From Acidovorax sp. CCYZU-2555 (GTDB taxonomy: Bacteria; Pseudomonadota; Gammaproteobacteria; Burkholderiales; Burkholderiaceae_C), in contig NZ_JAHCDD010000037.1 in assembly GCF_018413525.1 (NCBI RefSeq), positions 1 to 54,541 on the forward strand: 54,541 nt of DNA, read 5' to 3'. Shown one piece after another: positions 1 to 8,282 of the stretch. How positions within the stretch are numbered: position 1 is the first letter of the stretch; every line of letters begins with the position of its first letter. The notes beneath the pieces were generated by a model. That model saw nothing but the letters and a program-made list of their open reading frames with translations, searched no databases and was not told the origin of the DNA. Position numbers and translations under genes: made by a program.

Positions 1-1312
1 CGATCAGCTCGATCGCCTTGTTGATCTGCTGGTCGATCTGCGGATAGACCGCGACCGTGCGGTACTTCATATGGCCTTGCTTGGCCGCGAGATCGATGGC
101 CTCGGACGACAGCTTCGCGATGTCGTAGCCGTTGACGCGCTGGCGCTCGCTGAACACCGCCGACTGCATGTCGGAGCGCCGCGTGGGCGAGCCATACCCC
201 GCGGCGACGGCGCGCTGCGTGATCTGTTTCGATGTGGCCCAGGCGATGAACTGCCACGCGGCCTGCGCGTTCTTGCTGCCCACGGGAATGCCCAGGCCAT
301 GCACGGCCGAGCCCGGAAAGCGCCCGGCCGGCCCGCGCGGCACCGCGCCCCAGGCCGTGGTCGCAGCCACCTTGCTGCTGGCCTTGTCGGCGAGCTGCGA
401 CAGATAGATCTGGCCCTGAATGCCCAGGTTGCTGCGCCCGCTCTTGAGCGATTGCAGCGACTGGTCGGCGGTGTACGAGACCGCGCCGTCGGGCCCGAAA
501 TCGCGCAGCAGGCGCGCGAAGTAATCGGCCGCGGCAATCGCTTCGGGCGTGTCCAGCGTGGGGTAGAGATCGTGCGGCGCCTTGCGGAACACATCGCCGC
601 CGAACGCCTGCAGGAACGGCGGGAAAGTCCAGCCGTAGTGGTTGTCGGTGACGAAGCCGGCCGCGCGCTCCTTGCGGTGCACGGTCTGCACGGCGCGGCC
701 GAAGTCGTCCAGCGTGTCGGGAAACGCCAGGCCCGCGCTTTTGAGCACATCGAAGCGGCTGGCCGCGGCCAGCGTGACTTCGGCGGTCCATGGCACGCCA
801 TACAACTTGCCGTCGGCACCGGTCTCGGGCGCGCGCGCGCCGGCGAGAAAGTCGTTGATGTCGAATTCTGCGGGCGTGAGATTGCGGTTGGCGATGAACT
901 CGTCGAGCGGCGTGAGCCAGCCCGAGTTGATCCAGCGGCTCGAATAGATGAACGTGACGTTGACCACATCGTAGGCACTGCCCTTGGTCGACAGTTCGAG
1001 GTCGGTGCGCTGGTTGTAGACCGGAAAGCCCGGCGTGTCGAAGTTCACGCGCGCGCCCGTGCTCTCCTCGAACTCGGCGATCCAGGGCCGCAGCAGCTTG
1101 GAGTACGCGGTGCTGAACAGCGCGACATTGAGCGTCGTGCCCTGCAGCGGCTTGGCGCGCTGGGCGAAGGCTGGCATGCCCCAGAGCGCGCTGGCGCCCA
1201 GGGCGGCGCCGGCGCGCAGCAGGGCGCGGCGCGAGCCGGCGGGCGCTGCGGGCGCTTGGGCATCACGCGCTGAAACGTGTTGCGTGGGCGGGGATTGCAA
1301 AACAGCGCTCAT
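1..1312 (-). CDS. Family 1 extracellular solute-binding protein (partial, C-terminus beyond window)
   Basis: Periplasmic binding component of a sugar- or polyol-type ABC importer. The frame stays open to the left edge, so 437 codons are visible and the C-terminus is missing. I chose the ATG at 1312-1310. The N-terminus has a twin-arginine signal: S-R-R-A-L-L at residues 27-32, a hydrophobic stretch, then an A-F-A cleavage site near residue 50. This suggests Tat export of a folded protein. The mature part reads like the family 1 fold (TLNVALFSTAYSKLLRPWI, then FEESTGARVNFDT). Transport genes for it would lie to the left of the window. It follows the amino-acid ABC operon in the same direction after 233 bp containing a degenerate repeat, so it is probably a separate unit. 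The ligand is unknown. Confidence 0.85.
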   Translation of the reverse strand, partial: MSAVLQSPPTQHVSARDAQAPAAPAGSRRALLRAGAALGASALWGMPAFAQRAKPLQGTTLNVALFSTAYSKLLRPWIAEFEESTGARVNFDTPGFPVYNQRTDLELSTKGSAYDVVNVTFIYSSRWINSGWLTPLDEFIANRNLTPAEFDINDFLAGARAPETGADGKLYGVPWTAEVTLAAASRFDVLKSAGLAFPDTLDDFGRAVQTVHRKERAAGFVTDNHYGWTFPPFLQAFGGDVFRKAPHDLYPTLDTPEAIAAADYFARLLRDFGPDGAVSYTADQSLQSLKSGRSNLGIQGQIYLSQLADKASSKVAATTAWGAVPRGPAGRFPGSAVHGLGIPVGSKNAQAAWQFIAWATSKQITQRAVAAGYGSPTRRSDMQSAVFSERQRVNGYDIAKLSSEAIDLAAKQGHMKYRTVAVYPQIDQQINKAIELI

Positions 1313-1545
1313 CGGATGCTCCAGGGTAGGCGTACGCGACGCAATGGAGGTTCATCCTAGGCACAGGGCTGCTGCGGGGAAACGAATTTTCCGGCAGATC
1401 GATATCTGAAAAACAGCGCGCGCCCTGAAACGCCCTTGGGCCAGCTCAGGGCGAACGGGGTTTTCAGTGCGCGGCGAAAAAATCCGTTCGGGCTGGGTCC
1501 TGAGCCCGTCGAAGGGTCGAAGCCCCGGTGTTCAACAAGCCGGTC
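1313..1545. other. Gene-free spacer between two minus-strand transport units
   Basis: I see no coding potential here. The spacer holds a degenerate member of the CCGTTCG-type repeat family at 1484-1521. The part next to 1313 must carry the leader of the family 1 binding protein. No convincing promoter hexamers or terminator were found. Confidence 0.5.
1484..1521 (+). repeat. Degenerate CCGTTCG/GTCGAAG intergenic repeat
   Basis: It contains CCGTTCGGGCTGGGTCCTGA followed by GCCCGTCGAAGGGTCGAAG. This is recognisably related to the copies at 3722, 31558, 46613, 46671 and 46782, but it lacks the closing GAACGG arm. Confidence 0.5.
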
Positions 1546-2322
1546 TCAATGCCCCCGCCCCAGAAACTGCTGCAGCTCCGGCGTCTGCGGCGCGCCGAAC
1601 AGTGCTTCGGGCGTGCCGACTTCGTGCACCTTGCCCTGGTGCATGAACACCACGCGGTCGCTGACCTTGCGCGCGAAGTTCATTTCGTGCGTGACCATGA
1701 CCAGCGTCATGCCCTGGTCGGCCAGGCTTTCGACGACCTGCAGCACTTCGCCCACGAGTTCGGGGTCCAGCGCCGAGGTGACTTCGTCGCACAGCAGGAT
1801 TTCGGGGTCCATGGCCAGCGCGCGCGCGATCGCCACGCGCTGCTGCTGGCCGCCCGAAAGCTGGTCGGGCATGGCGTCGAACTTCTCGGCCAGGCCCACG
1901 CGCGCCAGCAGGCGCTCGGCGTTCTGGCGCGCGACATCCTTGGGCTGGCTGGTGACCAGCGTGGGCGCGAGCATCACATTGCGTCCCACCGTGAGATGAG
2001 GGAACAGATTGAAGTTCTGGAAGATCATGCCCACGTTCTTGCGCAGCTCGCGCATCGCGCCCGCGTTGTCGGACTGCAGCGGCTGGCCGTGCACCGTGAG
2101 CGTGCCTTCCTGGAAAGCTTCCAGGCCGTTGATGCAGCGCAGCAGCGTGCTCTTGCCCGAGCCGCTCTTGCCGATGATGGACACCACTTCGCTGCGCGCG
2201 ATCTGCAGGTCCACGCCCTTGAGCACTTCGTTGCTGCCGTAGCGCTTGCGCAGGCCGCGAATGTCGACCAGCGGCGTATGCGAGGCGATGGGGGAAAAGA
2301 GGGCGTTGGCGATAGAGGTCAT
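1546..2322 (-). CDS. Polar amino-acid ABC transporter ATP-binding protein
   Basis: Cytoplasmic ATPase, 258 aa, of a PAAT-type amino-acid importer (GlnQ/HisP/ArtP class). Walker [10 protein letters not shown] is at residues 51-59, the Q-loop Gln near 102, signature LSGGQ at 155-159, Walker B ILLCDE at 175-180 and the H-loop His at 212, so all catalytic motifs are intact. I took the ATG at 2322 because the protein aligns with the family from there; the open frame upstream overlaps the permease gene and reads as shadow. It is the last gene of the order SBP, permease, permease, ATPase, and starts 26 bp after the second permease. Expression is probably coupled to that operon. The substrate cannot be read from the ATPase; context suggests an amino acid or ureido-amino acid. 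Confidence 0.93.
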   Translation of the reverse strand: MTSIANALFSPIASHTPLVDIRGLRKRYGSNEVLKGVDLQIARSEVVSIIGKSGSGKSTLLRCINGLEAFQEGTLTVHGQPLQSDNAGAMRELRKNVGMIFQNFNLFPHLTVGRNVMLAPTLVTSQPKDVARQNAERLLARVGLAEKFDAMPDQLSGGQQQRVAIARALAMDPEILLCDEVTSALDPELVGEVLQVVESLADQGMTLVMVTHEMNFARKVSDRVVFMHQGKVHEVGTPEALFGAPQTPELQQFLGRGH

Positions 2323-2348
2323 GGCGGAAGTCCGAAAAAAGCCGGCAA

Positions 2349-2999
2349 TCAGGAAGCGGGGCGCAGGCGGCGCTCGAGGCGCTGGCTCCACAGCGACAGC
2401 GGAAAGCACAGCGCGAAGTACATCAGCGCCACGCAGCCGTAGATCAGGAAAGGCTCGAAGGTGGCGTTGGCGATCAACTGGCCGGCCTTGGTGACTTCGA
2501 CAAAGCCGATCACGCTGGTCAGCGCCGTGCCCTTGATGATCTGCACCATGAAGCCGGCCGTGGGCGCGATGCCCAGGCGCATCGCCTGGGGCAGGATCAC
2601 ATGGCGCAGCTGTTCGCCGAAACTCAGCGCGAGGCTGGCCGACGCTTCCCATTGGCCCTTGGGAACCGACTCGACGCAGCCGCGCCAGATGTCGCAGAGA
2701 TAGGCGCTCGCGTAGAGCGTGAGGCACACGCTCGCGGCCAGCAGCGGCGAGGTGTCCACGCCCAGCATCGCCAGGCCGAAGTAGATCAGGAACAGCTGCA
2801 TCAGCAGCGGCGTGCCCTGGAAGATCTGCACGAAGCAGGCGACGACGCGCACCGCGCCGGGCAGCTTGCTCAGGCGCAGCACCAGCAGCGCCAGCGCCAG
2901 CACGCTGCCGCAGGCAAAGGCGATCAGCGACAGGCCCACGGTCCAGCGCAAGGCCATGAGCAGATGGCGGGCGATATCCCAGAAAGTGAATTCAACCAT
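2349..2999 (-). CDS. Amino-acid ABC transporter permease (second of pair)
   Basis: Inner-membrane permease of 216 aa, HisM/GlnP type. Several hydrophobic segments are visible from residue 13 onward. The EAA-type coupling loop is present in modified form (EASASLALSFGEQLRHVILPQ), as is the conserved QIFQGTPLLMQLFL stretch after the first helix pair. A good ribosome binding site (AAGGA) lies five bases before the ATG at 2999. It follows the other permease with only 9 bp between them, so the two probably form a heterodimer that works with the ATPase at 1546-2322 and the binding protein at 3777-4571. Confidence 0.92.
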   Translation of the reverse strand: MVEFTFWDIARHLLMALRWTVGLSLIAFACGSVLALALLVLRLSKLPGAVRVVACFVQIFQGTPLLMQLFLIYFGLAMLGVDTSPLLAASVCLTLYASAYLCDIWRGCVESVPKGQWEASASLALSFGEQLRHVILPQAMRLGIAPTAGFMVQIIKGTALTSVIGFVEVTKAGQLIANATFEPFLIYGCVALMYFALCFPLSLWSQRLERRLRPAS

Positions 3000-3008
3000 G
3001 GTGGTCCT

Positions 3009-3671
3009 TCAGCGGCGGCGGCCAAAAACGAAACGCGGGCCGAACCAGTTCAGCAACTGGCGCAGCAGCACGGCCAGGCCGAGATAGATCAGCGTGACGA
3101 CGATGTAGGCTTCGAAGCTGCGGAACGTGCGGCTCGAGATCAGATTGGCCGCATAGGAAATTTCTTCGGTGGAAATCTGGCTGCACACGGCCGAGCCCAG
3201 CATCACCAGGATGATCTGGCCCGTGAGCGCGGGCCAGACGCGGCCCAGCGAAGGCGGCAGCACCACGCGTGTGAAGATCTGCCAGCGGTCCAGCGCCAGG
3301 GTTTGCGCGGCCTCGATCTGACCGCGCGGCGTGGCCTGTATGCCCGCGCGCACCTGCTCGCAGGCGTAGGCGCCCAGGTTCAGCGTCATCGCCAGAATGC
3401 TCGCGGTCTCGGGCGACAGCCGCAGGCCCAGCGAAGGCAGGCCGAAGAACAGAAAGAACAGCTGGATGATGAACGGCGTGTTGCGGAACACTTCCACATA
3501 GGCGCCGACGGCAAAGCGCAGCGTGGGGCCGGCGTTCAGGCGCATCCAGGCGCAGGCCACGCCCAGCGCCACGCCCAGCGGCGTGGCCACCGCGGTGAGC
3601 AGGGCCGTGAGCGCCAGGCCCTTGAGGAACATAGGCCATTGGGCCAGCACCGTGGCGAAATCCATTGTCAT
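3009..3671 (-). CDS. Amino-acid ABC transporter permease (first of pair)
   Basis: Inner-membrane permease of 220 aa in the HisQ/HisM family. It carries the family stretch VEVFRNTPFIIQLFFLFFGL and the coupling loop IEAAQTLALDRWQIFTRVVLPP. Five or so membrane segments are apparent. Two ATGs lie close together at 3671 and 3665; neither has a strong ribosome binding site and I use the longer one. It partners the permease that begins 9 bp downstream. The 105-bp gap to the upstream binding-protein gene holds a short copy of the CCGTTCG repeat. Confidence 0.92.
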   Translation of the reverse strand: MTMDFATVLAQWPMFLKGLALTALLTAVATPLGVALGVACAWMRLNAGPTLRFAVGAYVEVFRNTPFIIQLFFLFFGLPSLGLRLSPETASILAMTLNLGAYACEQVRAGIQATPRGQIEAAQTLALDRWQIFTRVVLPPSLGRVWPALTGQIILVMLGSAVCSQISTEEISYAANLISSRTFRSFEAYIVVTLIYLGLAVLLRQLLNWFGPRFVFGRRR

Positions 3672-3721
3672 GGGCGCATCCGTGGAAACAGGAAAAAGTC
3701 AGGCAGCTGGAGCGCCGTCAG

Positions 3722-3748
3722 CCGTTCGTCCTGTCGAAGGATGAACAG
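3722..3748 (+). repeat. Short CCGTTCG...GAAC repeat copy
   Basis: It reads CCGTTCGTCCTGTCGAAG followed by GATGAACAG. It is a shortened version of the unit at 46613-46645, lacking the central GAGCC. It sits between the binding-protein gene and the first permease inside the transporter operon. Confidence 0.6.
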
Positions 3749-3776
3749 ATGCGGCGCGGACCAAGTCTCAGGAAGA

Positions 3777-4571
3777 TCAGTCCGGGAGGTTGCCCATGCC
3801 GCGTCCCAGCCACTTCTGCGAATAGCCTTCGATGGTTCCATCGGTCTTGGCGGTGCGCAGGATGGCGTTGACCTGCGTCAGCAGCGCGGTCTCGCCCTTG
3901 CGCACGCCTATGTAGTTGGGCGAGTCCTTGATCAGCAGCTTGTATTCGGCCTGGACCTTGGGGTTCTTCTGCAGCGCCGCGGCGGCGACGGCCGCGCCGA
4001 TGGCGACGAACTGGGTCTGCTGCGACATGAACGCGGCCATGGTCGCGTTGTCGTCTTCGAAGCGCTGGATCTTGAGCGTCTTGGGCGCCAGGCCCTGCAG
4101 CGCGTCGTCCTGGATGGTGCCGCGCGTCACGGCCAGCGTCTTGCCGCCCAGGTCGTCGAACGACTTGATCGCCACATCCTTGGGGCCGAACACGGCCTGG
4201 AAGAACGGTGCATACGACACGGTGAAGTCGATCACCTTGGCGCGCTCCTCATTCTTGCCCAGCGCCGAGACGATCAGGTCGATCTTCTTGGCCTGCAGGT
4301 AGGGAATGCGGTTGGGCGTGCTCACGGGAATGAACTCGGCCTTGACGCCCAGCTTGTCGGCGATGAGCTGGGCCACGGCGACATCGACGCCCGTGGGCTT
4401 GAAGTCGGCGCCCATGTAGCCATACGGCGGGTAGTCGGTGGGAATGCCCAGCGCAATGCTTTTCTTGGCCATCACGGCCTTGAGCGAATCGTCGGCATGC
4501 GCGCCTACGGAAAACGACAGCGCGGCAGCGGCGACCAGACCCGACACAGCGGTACAGACTTTGAACTTCAT
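3777..4571 (-). CDS. Amino-acid ABC transporter periplasmic binding protein (SBP family 3)
   Basis: Periplasmic receptor of 264 aa. A Sec signal peptide covers residues 1-26 and ends AHA, followed by DDSLK. The family 3 signature is clear: LGIPTDYPPYGYMGADFKPT, then GVDVAVAQLIADKLGVKAEF and the later DLIVSALGKNEERAKVIDFT. I chose the ATG at 4571 because it gives a complete signal peptide; longer frames only add shadow sequence. It is the first gene of the minus-strand transporter operon and diverges from the RpiR regulator. Its promoter must lie in 4572-4865, which carries two candidate operator dyads. The ligand is probably a polar amino acid or derivative; the downstream enzymes hint at N-carbamoyl or diamino acids. 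Confidence 0.92.
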   Translation of the reverse strand: MKFKVCTAVSGLVAAAALSFSVGAHADDSLKAVMAKKSIALGIPTDYPPYGYMGADFKPTGVDVAVAQLIADKLGVKAEFIPVSTPNRIPYLQAKKIDLIVSALGKNEERAKVIDFTVSYAPFFQAVFGPKDVAIKSFDDLGGKTLAVTRGTIQDDALQGLAPKTLKIQRFEDDNATMAAFMSQQTQFVAIGAAVAAAALQKNPKVQAEYKLLIKDSPNYIGVRKGETALLTQVNAILRTAKTDGTIEGYSQKWLGRGMGNLPD

Positions 4572-4764
4572 GGCGCAGGACCTTTGGTGAAAAGAAGTGA
4601 ATGCGCCAAGGTCTGAGCAGGATGCGTGCCAGCTTGAAACAAGCATGCCAGCCAAACGATCGCCGCTGCACATTTTTCCAGCGTGCGAACCCGTTTCCAG
4701 AGGGGGGAACGGGCTGTTGCGCCGATTTCAGGCATTGCTCTTGCTTGGCAAGACCGTGCCATAT

Positions 4765-4778
4765 GAAACTTTGGTTTC
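4765..4778. promoter_or_regulatory. Candidate regulator dyad 1 (GAAA-N6-TTTC)
   Basis: It reads GAAACTTTGGTTTC, a dyad with GAAA at 4765-4768 and TTTC at 4775-4778. It shares its layout with the dyad at 4795-4808, exactly 30 bp away (about three helical turns). It lies between the divergent transporter operon and the rpiR-type gene. I recall GGAA-N6-TTCC as the reported motif of IolR, another RpiR-family protein, and these sites resemble it. Function is inferred. Confidence 0.4.
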
Positions 4779-4794
4779 TTTTATTTGAATAGTT

Positions 4795-4808
4795 GGAACA
4801 AAAATTTC
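4795..4808. promoter_or_regulatory. Candidate regulator dyad 2 (GGAA-N6-TTTC)
   Basis: It reads GGAACAAAAATTTC. It has the same spacing as dyad 1 and an AT-rich centre. It lies 58 bp upstream of the chosen start of the regulator gene. Function is inferred from position and symmetry only. Confidence 0.4.
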
Positions 4809-4814
4809 ACAGCG

Positions 4815-4843
4815 GTGCGCACCAGCCCCGAGTTGGTGCGCGC
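4815..4843. promoter_or_regulatory. Stem-loop / dyad in the regulator leader
   Basis: GCGCACCA at 4817-4824 and TGGTGCGC at 4834-4841 are perfectly complementary around a 9-base loop; one further GC pair and a wobble extend it. It lies just upstream of the GGAG ribosome binding site of the RpiR gene, so it could be an RNA hairpin or a third protein site. Confidence 0.35.
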
Positions 4844-4865
4844 CGCACTTGAATGGAGCAATACG

Positions 4866-5759
4866 ATGGAAGAGCAATCAGCGATACCGCTCGACGCACG
4901 CATTCGCGAGGTCTATGCAGACCTGTCGGCGGCCGAGCGCAAGCTCGCCGATGTGGTGCTGGCGCGCCAGCAGGATCTGCGCGGCTATTCGGCGACAGAA
5001 CTTGCCGCGCTGGCCGATACCTCGAAGTCGAGCGCCGCGCGTTTCTTTCGCCGGCTGGGCTACGCGGGCTTCGATGAATTTCGCCTGCAGGTGCGTTCGC
5101 GCGCCACCGGGCATTCGCCGCTCGCGCGCCTGGCCCAGGCGCCGGCCCAGCCTGGTGACGATGGCCTGCAGGCCCATGCGCGGCGCGACGCGCAGCGGCT
5201 GCTCGACTGGTCGGAAGAGCTGCGCGATGAAGACGTGCAGGCCGCGCTGGCGCAACTGGCGCGTGCACGCGGCATCGGCGTGCTGGGCTACCGCCACAGC
5301 CAGGTGACGGCGCAGTACGCGAGCCTGCTGTTCGACCAGGTGCGCCCCGATGTGCAGCTGCTGGCCACGGGCGGCGGGCGCGAAGCCGAGGCGCTCGCGG
5401 GCCTGGGCGCCAAGGACCTGCTGTTCGTCGTCGATTTCCGCCGCCGCAGCGCCCAGCTGGCGCGCGTGCTGGCCGCGGCGCGCGCGGTCGGCATTCCGCT
5501 GGTGGTGCTCAGCGACGCCGCGCCCGGCGAGTGGCTCGAGACCACGGCCCAGGCCGACGTGGTGCTGCGCTGCGCGCGCGCCGCCGCGCACCAGCCGCCC
5601 GAGCTGACGCCGCTGTTCGACACCTATGTCTGCGGCATCAGCCTGGTGAACTTTCTCGCCACCGCGCTGGCCGCGCGCCTGCGCGCCAGCGCCCAGGCGC
5701 GGCTCACGCGCATAGAACACCTGCATGCCGCGCTCGGCGACCTGCAGACCCCGAACTGA
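4866..5759 (+). CDS. MurR/RpiR-family transcriptional regulator
   Basis: DNA-binding regulator of 297 aa: an N-terminal HTH_6 domain (about residues 8-80, with helices around YSATELAALADTSKSSAARF and FRRLGYAGFDEF) joined to a SIS sugar-isomerase-like sensor domain (about 120-275, with GIGVLGYRHSQ and LLFVVDFRR). I chose ATG 4866 because GGAG lies 9 bases upstream; the frame is open further up to 4785 but that part overlaps the dyad region. It stands at the head of the diaminopropionate/carbamoyl hydrolase genes and diverges from the amino-acid transporter, so it probably controls both. RpiR proteins often sense sugar phosphates; here the effector may be an amino-acid intermediate. That is inference. 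Confidence 0.88.
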   Translation: MEEQSAIPLDARIREVYADLSAAERKLADVVLARQQDLRGYSATELAALADTSKSSAARFFRRLGYAGFDEFRLQVRSRATGHSPLARLAQAPAQPGDDGLQAHARRDAQRLLDWSEELRDEDVQAALAQLARARGIGVLGYRHSQVTAQYASLLFDQVRPDVQLLATGGGREAEALAGLGAKDLLFVVDFRRRSAQLARVLAAARAVGIPLVVLSDAAPGEWLETTAQADVVLRCARAAAHQPPELTPLFDTYVCGISLVNFLATALAARLRASAQARLTRIEHLHAALGDLQTPN

Positions 5760-5780
5760 TTTTTCCCCAGAGGTATTTCC

Positions 5781-7016
5781 ATGTCACTGCCTTCCATGTC
5801 GCTGGCGCTGGTGCGCAATCCGGCCAACCCCCAGCGCAGCCGCGACGAAGCCTATGGCGCGCGCCGCAGCGAGATTCTCGGCGCCGACGCGCTGGCCCAG
5901 GCCGAGCGCGAGCTGTCCACCTGGCAGGGCTATGCGCCCACGCCGCTGCACGCGTTGCCCGCGCTGGCCCGGGAACTGGGCGTGCAGTCGCTGCACTACA
6001 AGGACGAAGGCGGGCGCTTCGGCCTGGGCAGCTTCAAGGCGCTGGGCGGCGCCTATGCGGTCGCGCGCCTGCTGTGCCGCGAGCTGGGCGCACGCCTGGG
6101 TCGCACGCTCGATACCCAGGACCTGCGCCAGCCCGACATGCGCGCGCTCTGCGCGGGCATCACCGTCACCTGCGCCACCGACGGCAACCATGGCCGCTCG
6201 GTCGCCTGGGGCGCGCAGCTGTTCGGCTGCGCCTGCGTGATCTATGTGCATGCGACCGTGAGCCAGGGCCGCGCCGAGGCGATCGCCGCCTACGGCGCCC
6301 AGGTGGTGCGCACGCCGGGCAACTACGACGACGCCGTGCGGCGCGCCGCTGCCGATGCGAGGGCGCAGGGCCGTTTCGTGATTTCCGACACTTCCTACCC
6401 CGGCTACATGGACGTTCCGCGCGACGTGATGCAGGGCTACCAGCTGATGGTGCAGGAGGCCGCGGCGCAGATGGGCCAGCGGCCCACGCACATCTTCGTG
6501 CAGGCCGGCGTGGGCGGACTCGCGGCCGCGGTCTGCGGCTACTTCTGGGAGCGCGACGGCGCTGCGCGCCCGCAGTTCATCGTGGTCGAGCCCGAACGCG
6601 CGGCCTGCCTGCTCGAGAGCGCGCGCGCCGGCGAGCTGCGCGCCGTCGAAGGCGAACTCGACACGCTGATGGCGGGCCTGGCCTGCGGCGAAGTCTCGCT
6701 GCTGGCCTGGGAAATTCTCGAAAAGGGTGCGGATGCGTTCTGCGCGATTGCCGACTCCGCGGCCGTGGACTGCATGCGGCTGCTGGCCCATCCGCTGGGC
6801 GATGACCGCGCCATCGTCGCCGGCGAATCGGCCGTGGCCGGCGTGGCCGCGGCGATCGCCGCGCTGCAAAGCCCCGCCGCGCGCGCGCAACTCGGCCTGG
6901 GCGAAGACAGCCGCATCCTGTTCTTCGGCAGCGAAGCCGCGACCGATCCCGCGCTCTATGCGCAACTCGTGGGCGAAAGCGCTGCCGTCGTGGCCGCGCG
7001 CGCGCAGGCCGTATGA
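5781..7016 (+). CDS. dpaL: Diaminopropionate ammonia-lyase (PLP enzyme)
   Basis: PLP-dependent fold type II lyase of 411 aa that converts 2,3-diaminopropionate to pyruvate and two ammonia (YgeX/DpaL family). The PLP lysine is K86 in GLGSFKALGGAYAV. The catalytic aspartates expected from the E. coli enzyme correspond to D134 (TDGNHGR) and D203 (SDTSYPGY). The glycine-rich phosphate loop is QAGVGGLAAAVCGYF. An AGAGG box precedes ATG 5781. It starts 21 bp after the regulator and overlaps the next gene by four bases (ATGA), so translation is likely coupled. The E. coli enzyme accepts both D- and L-diaminopropionate, which fits the two stereotypes of carbamoylase that follow. Cytoplasmic. Confidence 0.9.
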   Translation: MSLPSMSLALVRNPANPQRSRDEAYGARRSEILGADALAQAERELSTWQGYAPTPLHALPALARELGVQSLHYKDEGGRFGLGSFKALGGAYAVARLLCRELGARLGRTLDTQDLRQPDMRALCAGITVTCATDGNHGRSVAWGAQLFGCACVIYVHATVSQGRAEAIAAYGAQVVRTPGNYDDAVRRAAADARAQGRFVISDTSYPGYMDVPRDVMQGYQLMVQEAAAQMGQRPTHIFVQAGVGGLAAAVCGYFWERDGAARPQFIVVEPERAACLLESARAGELRAVEGELDTLMAGLACGEVSLLAWEILEKGADAFCAIADSAAVDCMRLLAHPLGDDRAIVAGESAVAGVAAAIAALQSPAARAQLGLGEDSRILFFGSEAATDPALYAQLVGESAAVVAARAQAV

Positions 7017-8254
7017 GCGCCGATCTGCGCATTGATGGCGCGCGCCTGCTCGCCAGCATTGAAGCGCTGGGCCGGCACGGCGCGCTGCCCGGCGGCGGCA
7101 CCAACCGGCTGGCGCTGAGCGACGCCGACCGCGCGGCGCGCGACTGGACCGTGGCGCAGATGCAGGCGCTCGACATGGCCGTGGAGATCGACGCCATCGG
7201 CAACGTGTTCGCCACCTATGCGGGCCGCGAAGATCTGCCGCCCGTCGCCACCGGCAGTCATATCGACACCGTGCGCACCGGCGGTCTCTACGACGGCAAC
7301 TACGGCGTGCTCGCCGGCCTCGAAGTCGTGGCCACGCTGCGCGCCGCGGGCCGGCGCACGCGCCGCCCGCTGCAGGTCGCGTTCTTCACCAACGAGGAAG
7401 GCGCGCGCTTTCAGCCCGACATGCTGGGCAGCCTGGTGCATGTGGGCGGAATGCCGCTGCAAGACGCGCTGGCCCAGCGCGCCGTCGACAACGGCGCGCT
7501 GCTGGGCGACGAACTCGCGCGCATAGGCTACGCGGGCCGCACGCCCGTGGGCAGTCCGCGCGTCGACAGCTTTGTCGAACTGCATATCGAGCAGGGTCCG
7601 GTGCTGGACCGCGAAGGCATTGCGATCGGCGTGGTCGAAGGCGTGCAAGGCATCTGCTGGACCGAACTCACGTTCGCCGGCCGCAGCAACCATGCCGGCA
7701 CCACGCCCATGGCCTTGCGCCAGGACGCGGGCGTGGCCGCGGCGCGCGTCGCGGCCATGGCGCACGAACTGAGCCAGCGCTACGCCGGGCGCCAGCTGGC
7801 GACCGTGGGCGCGCTCACGCTGCAGCCCAATCTCGTCAATGTGATCGCCCAGAGCGCGCTGATGACGGTCGATCTGCGCAACACCGACGGCGCGCTGCTG
7901 CGCCAGGCCCAGGCCGAACTGCTGGCCGGCGCGCAGCGCATCGCGGCCGAGCATGGCGTGCAGCTGAGCCACCGACCGCTGGCCGATTTCGCGCCCGTGG
8001 ACTTCGATGCCGCGCTGGTCGACAGCGTGGAACGCGCGGCCCAGGCGCAAGGCCTGTCGACGCTGCGCCTGCCCAGCGGCGCGGGCCATGACGCGCAGAT
8101 GCTGGCGCGCGTGTGCCCCACGGCCATGGTGTTCGTTCCCAGCCGCGACGGCCAGAGCCACAACGTGCGCGAATTCACCGCGCCCGAACAACTGGTGCAG
8201 GGCGCGAATGTGCTGCTGCAGGTACTGATAGCACGCGCAGACCGCGCGAACTGA
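7013..8254 (+). CDS. M20-family Zn-dependent N-carbamoyl-L-amino-acid hydrolase / ureidohydrolase
   Basis: Binuclear metal amidohydrolase of 413 aa in the hydantoinase/carbamoylase branch of M20 (HyuC/AmaB/allantoate amidohydrolase type). Metal-site motifs are visible: ATGSHIDTVRTGGLYDGNYG near residues 80-99, FTNEEGARF, and HIEQGPVLD, followed by the dimerisation-domain motif GRSNHAGTTPM. The length is normal for the family. The ATG overlaps the stop of the ammonia-lyase by four bases. Such enzymes remove a carbamoyl group as CO2 and NH3 from N-carbamoyl-L-amino acids, allantoate or beta-ureidopropionate; sequence alone does not separate these. Next to a diaminopropionate lyase, a ureido-alanine substrate is attractive. 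Cytoplasmic. Confidence 0.87.
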   Translation: MSADLRIDGARLLASIEALGRHGALPGGGTNRLALSDADRAARDWTVAQMQALDMAVEIDAIGNVFATYAGREDLPPVATGSHIDTVRTGGLYDGNYGVLAGLEVVATLRAAGRRTRRPLQVAFFTNEEGARFQPDMLGSLVHVGGMPLQDALAQRAVDNGALLGDELARIGYAGRTPVGSPRVDSFVELHIEQGPVLDREGIAIGVVEGVQGICWTELTFAGRSNHAGTTPMALRQDAGVAAARVAAMAHELSQRYAGRQLATVGALTLQPNLVNVIAQSALMTVDLRNTDGALLRQAQAELLAGAQRIAAEHGVQLSHRPLADFAPVDFDAALVDSVERAAQAQGLSTLRLPSGAGHDAQMLARVCPTAMVFVPSRDGQSHNVREFTAPEQLVQGANVLLQVLIARADRAN

Positions 8255-8282
8255 CACGCAACCGTTTTCAAGGAATTCAAGG

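Noticed and set aside
2601..4616. 671-codon open frame on the plus strand opposite the amino-acid transporter genes
   Set aside because: Composition and lack of motifs mark it as shadow of the binding-protein and permease genes.
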